DNA of 64,000 nt from [Zimmermannella] faecalis ATCC 13722 (GCF_000381765.1 NZ_KB907074.1:372001-436000); one strand, 5' to 3'. Positions 50,985-61,258 are shown, counted from the first letter of the stretch. The notes: generated by a model from the letters alone, not told the origin. Numbers and translations are program-made.

Positions 50985-51557
50985 ATGTCAATTCTTCCGA
51001 TTCGCATCTACGGCGAACCCGTACTCCACTCCCCAGCCGCGCCCGTCGACGAAGTCTCGCCCGAGGTGCGCTCCCTCGTCGACGACATGTTCGAGACGAT
51101 GGCGGCAGCTCCCGGGGTGGGGCTCGCAGCGCCGCAGGTTGGGGTCGGGCTGCGGATGTTCGTGTACGGCTGGCAGGACGACGAGGGCACTGAACATCGC
51201 GGCGTGGCGATCAACCCCGAGTTGTGGCTCGCTCCCCCGGTTCCCGAGAGCTTCGAGGAACTGACCGAGGACGAAGAGGAGGGATGTCTTTCCTTCCCCG
51301 GTGAGCGGTTCGAACTGCGCCGCTCCCCCGCCGTGCTCCTGCGCGCGCAGGACCTCGAGGGCAAGCCATACGAGCTCCGCGCCGAGGGTTGGCTCGCGCG
51401 GATCCTGCAGCACGAGTATGACCACCTTGACGGCGTCATTTACGCCGACCGGCTGCAGCTGCCGGCACGCAAGCAGGCGTTCAAGATCATGCGCAAGCGG
51501 GGCTGGAACGTGCCCGGGAAGCAGTGGGTGCCGGGCGAAGACAACCTCGAGGGCTGA
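50985..51557 (+). CDS. def: Peptide deformylase
   Basis: A 190-residue metalloenzyme that removes the N-formyl group from new proteins. All three motifs are present: GVGLAAPQVG, EGCLSFPGE (metal Cys) and QHEYDHLDG (two metal His and catalytic Glu). Start ATG 50985 is supported by the -10 element 6 nt upstream. Ends before a bidirectional hairpin and tRNA-Asn. Confidence 0.95.
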   Translation: MSILPIRIYGEPVLHSPAAPVDEVSPEVRSLVDDMFETMAAAPGVGLAAPQVGVGLRMFVYGWQDDEGTEHRGVAINPELWLAPPVPESFEELTEDEEEGCLSFPGERFELRRSPAVLLRAQDLEGKPYELRAEGWLARILQHEYDHLDGVIYADRLQLPARKQAFKIMRKRGWNVPGKQWVPGEDNLEG

Positions 51558-51590
51558 CACACGCACTGACCGGTACGGGGCAAAGAAAAG

Positions 51591-51616
51591 CGCCCTCCAC
51601 CGCGAGGTGGAGGGCG
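51591..51616 (-). terminator. Terminator of tRNA-Asn (and def)
   Basis: 11-bp perfect arms with loop GCGA. On the minus strand it is followed by GCTTTTCTTT, a proper T-rich tail, so it mainly ends the tRNA-Asn transcript. Confidence 0.8.
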
Positions 51617-51620
51617 GAAG

Positions 51621-51693
51621 CTCCCCGAGTTGGACTCGAACCAACAACCTGCCGGTTAACAGCCGGCTGCTCTGCCAATTGAGCTATCGGGGA
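51621..51693 (-). tRNA. tRNA-Asn (anticodon GTT)
   Basis: A 73-nt cloverleaf. Acceptor TCCCCGA/TCGGGGA, D-arm GCTCAATTGGCAGAGC, anticodon loop CTGTTAA, T-arm TTCGAGT, discriminator G; CCA not encoded. Confidence 0.96.
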
Positions 51694-51745
51694 TGACAAC
51701 TCGAATACCTTAGCACTCGATTGCCGGTCATGCGAAATCGGGCCG

Positions 51746-52741
51746 CTAGTACCCCTGACGAGGGTCAACGATGCCCACGAACTCGCCCGTCTCGAGGAAG
51801 CCACGCACGTTGTCGCGCACGCGCGTCAGGAGCAGCGGCAGCGTCATATCTGGGGTATCAGCCGAGTGCGGCGTGATGAGGCAACGCTCATGCAGCCAGA
51901 GCGGATGCCCGTCAGGCAGCGGCTCGGGATCGGTCACGTCGAGCGCGGCGCCGTAGATTTCTTCGGCATCGAGGGCGGCAACGAGGGCGTCGGTGTCGAC
52001 GAGCGGGCCACGCCCCACGTTGACAAGCACCGCGCTCGGCTTCATGGCCGCAAGCCTCGCCGCATTCATCACGTGTCGGGTCTCGTCGGTTGCCGGGGCG
52101 GCAAGCATCACGACGTCGGCCTCCGGCAGCACCGCGTCGAGCTCGTCGTTGGTCACCGTACGGTCGGCCTCGGCGAGTGCCCGACCGCTGCGACGCACCA
52201 CCGTCGACGTCACCTCGAACGGGCGCAGGAGCGACAGATATTCAATCGCGATCCCGCCGGCGCCGAGAATCACGACGTTTGCGCCGTAGAGCGAGAGCCC
52301 CATCGTCGGACCCCACGTCGTTGCCCGAGCACGCACCTGCAGGTTTCGCTGGGCCGCGAGCGTGAGCGCAAGCGCGTGCTCGGCGACGGGCTGTGCGTAC
52401 GCACCCCGCGCGGAGGTGACGACGAGTCCGCGCTCGGCGAAGGGCGTGAGTCGCTTCGCGAAGTTGTCGATGCCGGCGAACGGAAGCTGCACCCAACTGA
52501 TCTCCGGATGCGCCTCGAGGGCTTCGATGAGCGGGTCGACATTGCTGTACGAGACGTAAATGACGCCGCGGGTGTCGTCGGAGAGTTCCGCGACCACTCC
52601 TCCCGCCTCACGCACGGCATCAGCGTGCCCCTTGCCTCGGCCTGCCGGGAGCACTGCGATCGGGCCGGGTTCGGGACGCGCACCCGCGTCAAACACCGTT
52701 GCGGGTGTACCGTTGACTTCGCGGTGGTGGAACTTCGTCAC
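51746..52741 (-). CDS. D-isomer-specific 2-hydroxyacid dehydrogenase
   Basis: A 331-residue NAD(P)-dependent dehydrogenase. The nucleotide fold is ILGAGGIAIEYLSLLRPF; a catalytic Arg/Gly region is NVGRGPLVDTDAL, then Glu in DVTDPEPLP and His in LITPHSADTP. The substrate is not clear: phosphoglycerate is unlikely because the ACT domain is absent. The start overlaps the stop of the upstream ABC ATPase gene by 4 bp, so the two are translationally coupled. Confidence 0.88.
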   Translation of the reverse strand: MTKFHHREVNGTPATVFDAGARPEPGPIAVLPAGRGKGHADAVREAGGVVAELSDDTRGVIYVSYSNVDPLIEALEAHPEISWVQLPFAGIDNFAKRLTPFAERGLVVTSARGAYAQPVAEHALALTLAAQRNLQVRARATTWGPTMGLSLYGANVVILGAGGIAIEYLSLLRPFEVTSTVVRRSGRALAEADRTVTNDELDAVLPEADVVMLAAPATDETRHVMNAARLAAMKPSAVLVNVGRGPLVDTDALVAALDAEEIYGAALDVTDPEPLPDGHPLWLHERCLITPHSADTPDMTLPLLLTRVRDNVRGFLETGEFVGIVDPRQGY

Positions 52742-53742
52742 TTCCTGGTCTCCTCGTTGCTCTGGGTTGGATTTTCGCCTGCGGGCGTATGAAAGCGGGC
52801 AAATTCGGGTCGCTCCTCGAGCAGGCGCTCGCGTTCTGCCGCGGCCACCTGCTCGGGATCCTCTTCGAGGAATAGCCCGCCGGCCACGCGTTCCGCCGCG
52901 GCGACGAGCTCGCGATCGACAAGGCCCGGAAGTGGCGCCCGGGCGAACTCGCGAGCATCGCGCATCCGCCGCAGGTAGCTGTCGAACGGGTCGCGGAGCA
53001 CGCGGTCGATTTCCCCGCGCGCGATGACCGTGCCGCGGTTGGTCACGAGCACGCGGCTCGTGAGCCGTTCGATCGTGGCGAGGTCGTTGCTGATGACGAC
53101 CATCGAAAGTGTGCGGCCCCGATTGAGGCGCTCGAGCAGCTCAAACAGTGCTGGCCTGGCGATGACGTCAACGCCCTGCGCCGGTTCGTCGACGATGAGC
53201 AGCCGCGGCTCGACGATGAGCGCGCGGGCGAACGCGACGCGCTGGCGCTGGCCGCGAGACAGCTCGTACGGGAACCGGTTGAGCACCCCGAGCTCGAGGT
53301 CGACCGCGTCGATGAGGAGGGCCGCGGCTCGCCCGAGTGCCCGACGGTCAAACTGTCGGTCACGGCTCAGCACTGGCTCGGCGATGTTCTCGGCAACCGT
53401 GAGGTCGTTGCGCATTGTCTGGCCGGAGTTCGGGGCAAGATAGCCAACCGTGAGCGGCAGCCGTCGCAGATCCGCGCGGGTCGGTCGGCGCAGATCGGCC
53501 CCGTCGACGTGGAGCTCGCCGCCGGAAATCCACGGCCACGGCTGCGGTGCGCCCCGAAGCAGGCCACGGCCCGAGAGCACCCGACCGAGCGACGTCTTGC
53601 CGCTGCCCGCCGAACCGACGACACCGAGGATCTCGCCCTCACCGAGCTCAATGTTCACGCCCGACAGCACGCGCGCCCCCGCATCGCCGATCTTCGGTCC
53701 GTACGAGATCGACAGATCGCGGGCTCTGATCACGCTGCTCAT
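52738..53742 (-). CDS. ABC transporter ATP-binding protein (orphan)
   Basis: A 334-residue ATPase. Walker A is GSAGSGKTS, the signature is ELSRGQRQRVAFARAL (LSRGQ instead of LSGGQ), Walker B is LLIVDEPAQGVD, and the switch is VVISND (His replaced by Asn). It resembles the oligopeptide/nickel class, with a C-terminal extension of ~90 residues. No permease or binding protein gene is nearby. The missing switch His and the coupling to a dehydrogenase make a conventional importer role uncertain. Confidence 0.83.
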   Translation of the reverse strand: MSSVIRARDLSISYGPKIGDAGARVLSGVNIELGEGEILGVVGSAGSGKTSLGRVLSGRGLLRGAPQPWPWISGGELHVDGADLRRPTRADLRRLPLTVGYLAPNSGQTMRNDLTVAENIAEPVLSRDRQFDRRALGRAAALLIDAVDLELGVLNRFPYELSRGQRQRVAFARALIVEPRLLIVDEPAQGVDVIARPALFELLERLNRGRTLSMVVISNDLATIERLTSRVLVTNRGTVIARGEIDRVLRDPFDSYLRRMRDAREFARAPLPGLVDRELVAAAERVAGGLFLEEDPEQVAAAERERLLEERPEFARFHTPAGENPTQSNEETRK

Positions 53743-53749
53743 GCGACCG

Positions 53750-53755
53750 AGCCTA
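53750..53755 (-). promoter_or_regulatory. -10 element, leaderless ABC ATPase gene
   Basis: TAGGCT ends 7 nt before the ATG at 53742. Confidence 0.6.
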
Positions 53756-53791
53756 GCGGCCCGACCGACACGCTTCGCTCGGGATCACCGG

Positions 53792-55657
53792 CTACTGCTG
53801 CAGCGACTCGCGCAACTCCCGCTTGCGCCGTTCGACGTCGACGAGCTGTTGACTGAGCTCGCGATGCTGGAGCGGATCCGTTTCGATGTCCGTCCGCTTC
53901 AGCTCACCGAGCAGTTCGGCCTTGCGTCGGAGCAGGTCGCGCTCGACGAGTGCCGCGGCGACCGACCGCACGTACGCCGCGACCTGCTCGGGGCCGGGGC
54001 CAGCGGGCAGCGGCGCCATCGAGAGGTCGGTGACGAGCGGCACGAACGACGCCGGCACCTCTTCATTCACCTCGGGCAACCACTGCGGAGTGCCGAGCGT
54101 GCCCCGCGTCGTGACGATCGCGTTGCGCACCGTCTCGAGCGATGCATCCGAAAAACTCGCCGCGAGCACCCCGTCGAGCTGCGCCTCGGAGAGCATGTTC
54201 GGATACTGCAGCACCGCGGTGAGGGCATCCCGCTCGAGCCGCGTGATGGGGTCGTCGGGAAGATCCCGCATTCGCACGACCGGCATCGCGTACGTCGCCT
54301 CGGGCACCGACGCCTCGCCGCGCGGGTCGCTCGCCGCCTGCTCGTGTCGCCGCACCTCGCGCCGCACCTGCTCCATATCCATCCCAAGCCAGCCCGCGAG
54401 CTGGCGGACGTACTCAGGCCGGAGGGCACGGTCGCGAATCCCGGCAATGATTGGCGCGGCCTCGCGTAGCGCCGCGACCCGACCCTCGGCCGTGCGAAGG
54501 TTGTGGCGCTTGAGCTGCTCGCGCACGACGAACTCGTACATCGGAACGGCGTTCTCGACGAGCGACACGATCGCCGCATCGCCGTGCTTGAGCCGGAGAT
54601 CGCAGGGGTCGAGCCCCTCATAGGCGGTGTCGACCGCGACGAACGTCTGCGCGACAAACCGGTTCTCTTCGGCGAAGGCCCGCATGGCGGCCTTCCGGCC
54701 GGCCTCGTCGGGGTCGAAGTTGAAGATGACTCGGCCGCGGTTCGACTCGTCGTCCATGATGCGACGAAGGATCTTGATGTGATCGACGCCGAACGCCGTG
54801 CCACAGGTCGCAACGGCGGTCGTCACGCCCGCAAGATGCGCCGCCATGACATCCGTATACCCCTCGACGACGACGACCTTGTGGCCGCGAGAAATATCCC
54901 GCTTCGCGAGGTCCAGCCCATAGAGCACCCGTGACTTGTGGTAAATCTCGGTCTCGGGGGTGTTGAGGTACTTCGGGCCCTTATCGTCGTCAAACAGCTT
55001 GCGGGCGCCGAACCCGACCGTCTGCCCCGACGTATCGCGAATCGGCCAAATGAGCCGGCCGCGAAATCGGTCATACGACGATCCTCGGTCGTTGGTCGAA
55101 ACGAGTCCCGCGTCTTGCAGCTCCTGCAGGGAATAGCCGCGGCCCCGCAGGTGCTTTGTCAGGGCATCCCACGACTTTGGGGCATAGCCGACGCCGAAAT
55201 GGCTCGCCGCCTGTGGGTCGAACCCGCGGCCCCCGAGAAAGTCGCGTGCGGCCTGCGCGTCGGCGGTCGCGAGCTGCTGCTGAAAGAACTGCTCGGCCGC
55301 CTCATTCACCTGCAGTAGGCGCACCCGGTTGCTGTGGTCGGGTGCATCGCCGCCGTCCTCGTAGGTCAGCTGAAAGCCGAGCCGTTGCGCGACGCGTTCG
55401 ACCGACTCCACGAACGTGATGTGGTCGATCTTTTGCAGGAACGAGAACACGTCGCCCGACTCGCCACACCCGAAGCAGTGGTAGTACCCGAGCTGCGGAC
55501 GTACGTGGAACGAGGGCGTGCGTTCGTCGTGGAATGGGCATAGGCCCTTTCGCGAGCCAACTCCGGCCGACTTCAGGGTGACGTAGTCGCCGACAATGTC
55601 GTCGATGTTGACGCGTGCACGCAGCTCGTCAATATCACTTCGTCTGATGCGCGCCAT
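53792..55657 (-). CDS. dnaG: DNA primase
   Basis: A 621-residue replication primase. The N-terminal zinc-binding domain has CPFHDERTPSF and YHCFGCGESGDVF (the CHC2 ligands); the toprim core has VVVVEGYTDVMAAHLAG and NFDPDEAGRKAA; the C-terminal helicase-binding region is helical. ATG 55657 is fixed by TAGACT 7 nt upstream. It follows dgt on the same strand, as in many actinobacteria, but here has its own promoter. Confidence 0.96.
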   Translation of the reverse strand: MARIRRSDIDELRARVNIDDIVGDYVTLKSAGVGSRKGLCPFHDERTPSFHVRPQLGYYHCFGCGESGDVFSFLQKIDHITFVESVERVAQRLGFQLTYEDGGDAPDHSNRVRLLQVNEAAEQFFQQQLATADAQAARDFLGGRGFDPQAASHFGVGYAPKSWDALTKHLRGRGYSLQELQDAGLVSTNDRGSSYDRFRGRLIWPIRDTSGQTVGFGARKLFDDDKGPKYLNTPETEIYHKSRVLYGLDLAKRDISRGHKVVVVEGYTDVMAAHLAGVTTAVATCGTAFGVDHIKILRRIMDDESNRGRVIFNFDPDEAGRKAAMRAFAEENRFVAQTFVAVDTAYEGLDPCDLRLKHGDAAIVSLVENAVPMYEFVVREQLKRHNLRTAEGRVAALREAAPIIAGIRDRALRPEYVRQLAGWLGMDMEQVRREVRRHEQAASDPRGEASVPEATYAMPVVRMRDLPDDPITRLERDALTAVLQYPNMLSEAQLDGVLAASFSDASLETVRNAIVTTRGTLGTPQWLPEVNEEVPASFVPLVTDLSMAPLPAGPGPEQVAAYVRSVAAALVERDLLRRKAELLGELKRTDIETDPLQHRELSQQLVDVERRKRELRESLQQ

Positions 55658-55664
55658 GACGACG

Positions 55665-55670
55665 AGTCTA
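55665..55670 (-). promoter_or_regulatory. -10 element, leaderless dnaG
   Basis: TAGACT ends 7 nt before ATG 55657; its TAG is the dgt stop codon. Confidence 0.55.
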
Positions 55671-56951
55671 GGCGTTCGCGGGCGCGCGCCTCGTGACGTT
55701 CGCATGCAGCGCAAGCGCCGACTGATCGGTGAGCGAGGCAACCTGATCAACGATGACGCGCCGACGAGCCGCATCGTCGCCGGCTTCTGCAAACAGATCA
55801 GAAAACTCCCGTTCGAGGTGCTCGGCGCCCGACCGCCAGAGCCCCTCGAGCAGTTCCGTGAGCAGCTCCCGCTGCTGCGCGTAGATCGGCTGCCGCGTCG
55901 GCAGGCTCATGACGAAGCCGGCGACCGCGCCCTTGAGCAGCGCGATCTCGGCCTCGATTTCGCGCGGCACGATAACCTCGGCGCGGAACCGGATGAGCGG
56001 CGCCGATGCGCCGTACGCCTCGAGCGTGGCCGACGTCGCGGCCTTCGCAAAGCGCCCGATGAGCTGCGAAGTGAGGTTCTTCAGCGCGCCGCGGTCGCGG
56101 GCCGTCGCCGAGTAGTGATGCACCCAATACGGCGACGCGAGCAGGCGCTCGAGCGCGGCGTCGAGCTCGGCGACGTCGAACTTGCGGCCGCTCCACTCCG
56201 CGGCGTTGAACAGGATCGCCTCGCGGTTCTCGGGCGACTCGAGCTCCTCGAGTGGGAGGTACCCCTCGACCACGGCGTCTTCAAGATCGTGCACCGAGTA
56301 CGCGATGTCGTCGCTGAGGTCCATCACCTGCGCCTCGATGCACTTGCGGCCATCCGGCGCGCCCGCGCGCAGCCACTCGAACACCAGGAGGTCGTCTTCA
56401 TACACGCCGAACTTGCGCGTACCGAGCTCGAGCCCGGTCTCGCGGTCCCACGGATACTTACATGCCGCGTCGAGGGATGCGCGGGTGAGATTGAGCCCAA
56501 ATGGTTCGCCCTCGTCGCCGAAGACCTTGGGCTCGAGTCGCGATACGAGGCGAAGGGTCTGCGCGTTTCCCTCGAACCCGCCGATATCGGTCGACCATTC
56601 GTTGAGGGCACGCTCACCGTTGTGGCCAAATGGCGGATGCCCGATATCGTGCGCGAGACACGCCGTGTCGACGATGTCGGGGTCGAGCGCGAGTGAACCC
56701 GCGATCTCTCGACCCACCTGCGCGACCTCGAGCGAGTGCGTCAGCCGGTTCCGGGCGAAGTCGGCACCCGTCGTCGGCGACAGCACCTGCGTCTTCAGGG
56801 CGAGCCGCCGGAGCCCCGAAGAGTGCAGGAGCCGGGCCCGGTCACGAGCGAACGACGATCGGCGACGGTTCTCGTGGAACTCCGGTCGGAATCGATCCGC
56901 ATCGGCCTGCGAGTAGTCGCTTGCTGGGCCGTCGAGCGGCGCTGCTGCCAC
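55668..56951 (-). CDS. dgt: Deoxyguanosinetriphosphate triphosphohydrolase-like protein
   Basis: A 427-residue HD-domain hydrolase that removes triphosphate from dNTPs. The metal site is visible in NRLTHSLEVAQVGREI (first His) and CLAHDIGHPPFGHNGE (HD plus catalytic His), with a later Asp in MDLSDDIAYSVHDLED. Substrate specificity among dNTPs is not known. It starts 2 nt after the dusB stop, so it is in one operon with dusB. Confidence 0.93.
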   Translation of the reverse strand: MAAAPLDGPASDYSQADADRFRPEFHENRRRSSFARDRARLLHSSGLRRLALKTQVLSPTTGADFARNRLTHSLEVAQVGREIAGSLALDPDIVDTACLAHDIGHPPFGHNGERALNEWSTDIGGFEGNAQTLRLVSRLEPKVFGDEGEPFGLNLTRASLDAACKYPWDRETGLELGTRKFGVYEDDLLVFEWLRAGAPDGRKCIEAQVMDLSDDIAYSVHDLEDAVVEGYLPLEELESPENREAILFNAAEWSGRKFDVAELDAALERLLASPYWVHHYSATARDRGALKNLTSQLIGRFAKAATSATLEAYGASAPLIRFRAEVIVPREIEAEIALLKGAVAGFVMSLPTRQPIYAQQRELLTELLEGLWRSGAEHLEREFSDLFAEAGDDAARRRVIVDQVASLTDQSALALHANVTRRAPANA

Positions 56952-56953
56952 GC

Positions 56954-58108
56954 CTATCCTCCCGAGATATCCAGTTCGGCGTCGGCGATCGTCGCCGACT
57001 CATCGGCGAGGAGCGTCCTCGAGTCGAGCCAACCCTCGGGCAGCACGGCTCGCTTCGGGCTCCCCGAGCGACCGCGCGGCCCCTCGGCGCCGACGCCAGG
57101 CCACGGTGCGTCGTCGAGGTCGGCCACCAACGCGCGGAGCTCGTCGAGCGAGTCGATCAGCGCGAAGCGCTTGCGAATCTCGCCGCCCACGGGATACCCC
57201 TTGAAGTACCAGGCGACGTGCTTGCGGAAGTCGCGGCAGCCGTGCCCCTCGTCGTCGAAGAAGTCGACGAGCAACTCGGCGTGACGCACCATGGCGGCGC
57301 CAACCTCGCGGAGGCCAGGGCGGATGCGCGCGGGGCTCCCCGAGAATGCCGCCTCGAGATCGCCGAACAACCACGGCCGACCGAGCACGCCTCGCCCGAC
57401 CACGACACCGTCGCAGCCGGTCTCCGCGACCATGCGCGGGCCGTCCTCGCCCTCGAACACGTCGCCGTTGCCGAGGATCGGAATCGAGGTGATCGTGTTC
57501 TTCAGCGTCTCGATGGCCGACCAGTCCGCCGTGCCCGAATACTGCTGTTCGAGCGTCCGTGCATGGAGCGTGATCGCTGCGACCCCCGCCTGTTCGGCGA
57601 TCCGCGCAGCCTCGAGGTAGGTGAGGTGGTCGTCGTTGATGCCCTTGCGGATCTTGATCGTGAGCGGCACGCGACCCGCTCGGCGCACCGCGGTCGTGAC
57701 GATCGCCTCGAACAGGTCGCGCTTCCACGGCAACGCCGAACCGCCACCTCGACGCGTCACCTTCGGCACGGGGCAGCCGAAGTTGAGGTCGAGGTGGTCG
57801 GCACGATCTTCGTCGACGAGCATCGCGACTGCGTCACCCACCGTCGTCGGGTCGACGCCGTAGAGCTGAATCGACCGCAGGTCTTCAGACTCGTGGTGGT
57901 GAATCAGCCGCATCGTCGCCTCATTCCGCTCAACGAGCGCGCGAGTGGTGACCATTTCGGTGACGTACAGCCCCGAGCCGAACTCGCGGCACAGCCGCCG
58001 GAATGCCTCGTTCGTCACGCCCGCCATGGGGGCGAGCACGACGGGAGAGGCGACCTCGAGGTCGCCGATCCGCAGTGCGGGTGACTGAGTTGCGAGCGCG
58101 GTTGGCAT
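56954..58108 (-). CDS. dusB: tRNA-dihydrouridine synthase
   Basis: A 384-residue FMN enzyme reducing uridines in tRNA. VVLAPMAGVTNEAFRRL and the catalytic Cys in LNFGCPVPKVTRRGGGSALP, then KIRKGI and GNGDVFEGED are typical. The C-terminal helical domain includes HVAWYFKGYPVGG. AAGGCGG precedes ATG 58108; also TAGAAT, containing the glyS stop codon, lies 9 nt upstream. Co-transcribed with dgt. Confidence 0.93.
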   Translation of the reverse strand: MPTALATQSPALRIGDLEVASPVVLAPMAGVTNEAFRRLCREFGSGLYVTEMVTTRALVERNEATMRLIHHHESEDLRSIQLYGVDPTTVGDAVAMLVDEDRADHLDLNFGCPVPKVTRRGGGSALPWKRDLFEAIVTTAVRRAGRVPLTIKIRKGINDDHLTYLEAARIAEQAGVAAITLHARTLEQQYSGTADWSAIETLKNTITSIPILGNGDVFEGEDGPRMVAETGCDGVVVGRGVLGRPWLFGDLEAAFSGSPARIRPGLREVGAAMVRHAELLVDFFDDEGHGCRDFRKHVAWYFKGYPVGGEIRKRFALIDSLDELRALVADLDDAPWPGVGAEGPRGRSGSPKRAVLPEGWLDSRTLLADESATIADAELDISGG

Positions 58109-58120
58109 AACCGCCTTATT

Positions 58121-59506
58121 CTACGCCCCGCGCAGTCGCTCCGCCACGTACTCGTGCAGGCGGTCGATCCCGATGCGTTCCTGCTGCATCGTGTCGCGCT
58201 CGCGCACCGTCACCGCATCATCGTCGAGCGAATCGAAGTCGACGGTGATGCACAGCGGCGTACCGATCTCGTCCTGTCGCCGGTAGCGACGGCCGATCTG
58301 CCCCGCGTCGTCGTAGTCGATGTTCCAACGACCGCCCGCGCGCAGCAGGTCGGCGACCCTGCCCGCCAGGGGCGCAAGCTCCGGCTTCTTCGACAGCGGC
58401 AGCACGGCGGCCTTGACCGGCGCGAGGCGCGGGTCGAGCCGCAGCACCGTTCGGGTGTCGACACCGCCCTTCGCGTTCGGCGCCTCGTCTTCTTCGCAGG
58501 CGTCGACGAGGAATGCCATGAGCGAGCGGGTCAGGCCGAACGACGGCTCAATCACGTACGGGGTGAAGTGCTCCCCCGCCGCCTGGTCGAAGAACTGCAG
58601 CGCAGTGCCCGATGCCTCCGAGTGCGAGGCAAGGTCGAAGTCGGTGCGGTTCGCGACGCCCATGAGCTCGCCCCACTCGCCACTCGTGAACCCGAACTTG
58701 TACTCGAAGTCGATCGTGCGGTCGGAGTAGTGTGCGCGCTCGTCATCGGGCACGTCGAACTGGCGCATGTTCGCCGGGTCGATACCGAGGTCGACGAACC
58801 AGTTCCAGCACGCCTCGACCCATTCGTCGAAGCTCGCGCCCGCATCGGCGGGTGCTACGAAGTACTCGATCTCCATCTGCTCGAACTCGCGGGTGCGGAA
58901 GATGAAGTTGCCGGGCGTGATCTCGTTCCGGAACGACTTACCCACCTGACCGATACCGAACGGGGGCTTCTTGCGGGCCGTCGTCACCACGTTGTTGAAG
59001 TTGACGAAGATGCCCTGCGCGGTTTCAGGCCGCAGGTAGTGCAGTCCCTCTTCGTTGTCGACAGCGCCGAGGTAGGTCTTCATGAGGCCAGAGAAGTTCT
59101 GCGGCTCGGTCCACTGGCCCTTCGTGCCGCAGTCGGGGCAGACGATCTCACCCATGCCCTCGGCCTCGCGGCCCTTCTTATCGGCGAACGCCTCGAGCAG
59201 GTGGTCTTGTCGGTGGCGCTTGTGACAGTTCGTGCACTCTACGAGCGGATCGGTGAAGGTGGCGACGTGACCCGACGCCTCCCACACCCGCTTCGGCAGG
59301 ATCACCGACGAGTCGAGGCCGACCATGTCGGCCCGGCCACGCACGAACGACTGCCACCACTGCTGCTTGATGTTCTCTTTCAGCTCGACGCCGAGTGGGC
59401 CATAGTCCCAGGCGGAACGGGAACCTCCGTAGATTTCACCGGCCTGGTACACGAAGCCGCGTCGCTTGGCGAGCGCGATGACCTGGTCGAGCTTGGAGGC
59501 TGCCAT
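58121..59506 (-). CDS. glyS: Glycyl-tRNA synthetase, single-chain class II
   Basis: A 461-residue alpha2-type enzyme charging tRNA-Gly, as in actinobacteria. Landmarks: [17 protein letters not shown], two zinc-type pairs (CTNCHKRH and CPDCGTKG), motif 2 [20 protein letters not shown], motif 3 [14 protein letters not shown], and a C-terminal anticodon-binding domain. AGGAGAG precedes ATG 59506. Normal length. Confidence 0.96.
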   Translation of the reverse strand: MAASKLDQVIALAKRRGFVYQAGEIYGGSRSAWDYGPLGVELKENIKQQWWQSFVRGRADMVGLDSSVILPKRVWEASGHVATFTDPLVECTNCHKRHRQDHLLEAFADKKGREAEGMGEIVCPDCGTKGQWTEPQNFSGLMKTYLGAVDNEEGLHYLRPETAQGIFVNFNNVVTTARKKPPFGIGQVGKSFRNEITPGNFIFRTREFEQMEIEYFVAPADAGASFDEWVEACWNWFVDLGIDPANMRQFDVPDDERAHYSDRTIDFEYKFGFTSGEWGELMGVANRTDFDLASHSEASGTALQFFDQAAGEHFTPYVIEPSFGLTRSLMAFLVDACEEDEAPNAKGGVDTRTVLRLDPRLAPVKAAVLPLSKKPELAPLAGRVADLLRAGGRWNIDYDDAGQIGRRYRRQDEIGTPLCITVDFDSLDDDAVTVRERDTMQQERIGIDRLHEYVAERLRGA

Positions 59507-59553
59507 GTTGTGAACTCTCCTGGGTAGGTGGTGATGCCGCGGGGCGGCGAGGA

Positions 59554-60579
59554 TCAGCTACCAATGGTAGCCGCCTGTCGGGCCGCGACCGCCGTCGCCT
59601 CCTGCCGGGCCGGAACGTCGGTGTCGAGATGCGCGAGTGCCGCCGGAATCCTGCGCCCCTTCGCCTTCGTCGCCTGCGCCCAAAGCCTTCCCGCGCGGTA
59701 CGACGACCGCACGAGTGGGCCCGCCATGACTCCGACGAACCCAAGCTCACGGGCGGTCTCCGAAAGCGCGATGAACTCCTGCGGCTGCACCCACCGGTCG
59801 ACCGGGTGGTGCAGGCGGCTGGGTCGGAGATACTGCGTCAGCGTGAGCACGTCGACGTCGTGGTCACGTAGGTCGCGCATCGTTGCGACGATCTCGTCGC
59901 TCGTCTCCCCCATGCCGAGAATGAGGTTCGATTTCGTGATCATGCCGAGCTCGCTCGCGCGCGCGAGCATCCGCAGCGAACGGTCATACCGAAACCCGGG
60001 CCGAATCTGCTTGAAAATGCGCGGCACCGTCTCGATGTTGTGGGCGAACACCTCGGGGTCGGCCGCACACACCGCCTCGATCGCCGCATCCCCGCCGCGG
60101 AAGTCGTCGACGAGCAGCTCGACGCCGGTGCCCGGATTCAGTGCGTGAATCTGGCGGGCGGTCTCGGCAAAGAGCCAGCAGGCGCCGTCGGGCAGGTCGT
60201 CGCGGGCAACGCCCGTGACCGTCGCGTAGCGAAGGCCCAGTTCGCGCACAGACTCCGCGACGCGTTGGGGTTCCTCGCGGTCGTACCCCGCCGGTTTTCC
60301 GGTTGCGATCATGCAGAAGTCGCACCGACGAGTGCACTGGTCGCCACCGATGAGGAACGTCGCCTCGCGGTCTTGCCAGCACTCATAGATGTTCGGGCAG
60401 CCGGCCTCTTCGCACACGGTGTGGAGGTCGCTCTTGCGGGCGAGGCGCTTCACGTCCTCGTACTCGGTGTTCGCCGTCGCTCGGGTCTTGATCCATTCCG
60501 GCTTCCGCTCGATCGGGCTCTCAGCGTTGCGAGCCTCGACACGCAACAGCTTTCGCCCCTCGGGCGCGAGGGCGCTCAC
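59554..60579 (-). CDS. lipA: Lipoyl synthase
   Basis: A 341-residue radical-SAM enzyme that inserts two sulfurs into protein-bound octanoyl groups. Both clusters are visible: [12 protein letters not shown] (auxiliary) and CTRRCDFC (SAM cluster), plus the C-terminal VRSSYRAG. It starts at GTG 60579 inside the last codon of lipB (GTGA overlap), so it is translationally coupled. Its likely targets include the E2 protein encoded at 11.1 kb. Confidence 0.96.
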   Translation of the reverse strand: MSALAPEGRKLLRVEARNAESPIERKPEWIKTRATANTEYEDVKRLARKSDLHTVCEEAGCPNIYECWQDREATFLIGGDQCTRRCDFCMIATGKPAGYDREEPQRVAESVRELGLRYATVTGVARDDLPDGACWLFAETARQIHALNPGTGVELLVDDFRGGDAAIEAVCAADPEVFAHNIETVPRIFKQIRPGFRYDRSLRMLARASELGMITKSNLILGMGETSDEIVATMRDLRDHDVDVLTLTQYLRPSRLHHPVDRWVQPQEFIALSETARELGFVGVMAGPLVRSSYRAGRLWAQATKAKGRRIPAALAHLDTDVPARQEATAVAARQAATIGS

Positions 60580-61226
60580 GCGGCCACTCCCTCGACGTGC
60601 TGAAAGCGGGCGAGTTCGCGCTCGAGGAGCGGATGCAGCACATCTGCAACCTCCCCGAGCGTTGCGGTCACGCCGAGGTCGGCGAGCGACGTCGTCGCCG
60701 CATCACGGATCCCGCACGGCACGATCCGGTCAAAGTCGGCGAGGTCGGTCGACACATTGAGTGCAAGCCCGTGCATGGTCGTATGCTTCGCAAATCGGAC
60801 GCCGATTGCACAGAGCTTGCGGTCGGGCTCCCCAGCGCGCACGATCCAGGCGCCGGTTCGGCCCGCTACCCGCTGCGCAGCGATCCTGAAGTGGGCCGCG
60901 ACGCCGATCACGGCGGCCTCCAGGGCCCGCACATACGCCACGACATCCTGCCGCCCGGCGACCCGGACGAGCGGATACGCGATCAGCTGGCCGGGTCCGT
61001 GGTACGTAACCGATCCGCCCCGGTCGACGCGAAGGATCGGCACCGAATCGTCGGGCAGATCGTCAGTCAGCGTGCGCGAGCCGGCAGTGTAGACGGGCGC
61101 AAACTCGGTGTAGATGACGGTGTTAGGGCGCGAGCCAGCGGCGATCTCCGCATGCATCGCGCGCTGACGGTCATCGACGAAGCGGTAGTCGAGGGGCGTG
61201 TCCTCAAGGAGCCGTAATTGTTGCAC
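60576..61226 (-). CDS. lipB: Lipoyl(octanoyl) transferase
   Basis: A 216-residue enzyme that moves octanoyl from ACP to lipoyl domains. It has [18 protein letters not shown], the catalytic Lys in [17 protein letters not shown] and Cys in [12 protein letters not shown] 61226 is the best start seen. It lies 32 bp after uppS and overlaps lipA by 4 bp. Confidence 0.94.
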   Translation of the reverse strand: MQQLRLLEDTPLDYRFVDDRQRAMHAEIAAGSRPNTVIYTEFAPVYTAGSRTLTDDLPDDSVPILRVDRGGSVTYHGPGQLIAYPLVRVAGRQDVVAYVRALEAAVIGVAAHFRIAAQRVAGRTGAWIVRAGEPDRKLCAIGVRFAKHTTMHGLALNVSTDLADFDRIVPCGIRDAATTSLADLGVTATLGEVADVLHPLLERELARFQHVEGVAA

Positions 61227-61258
61227 GCGACATAGTTACACGCAGTCGTAGAAGTCGT

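Noticed and set aside
59557-59571. GCTACC-AAT-GGTAGC hairpin as lipA terminator
   Set aside because: It lies inside the last codons of lipA and has only 6 bp; it is too weak to claim.
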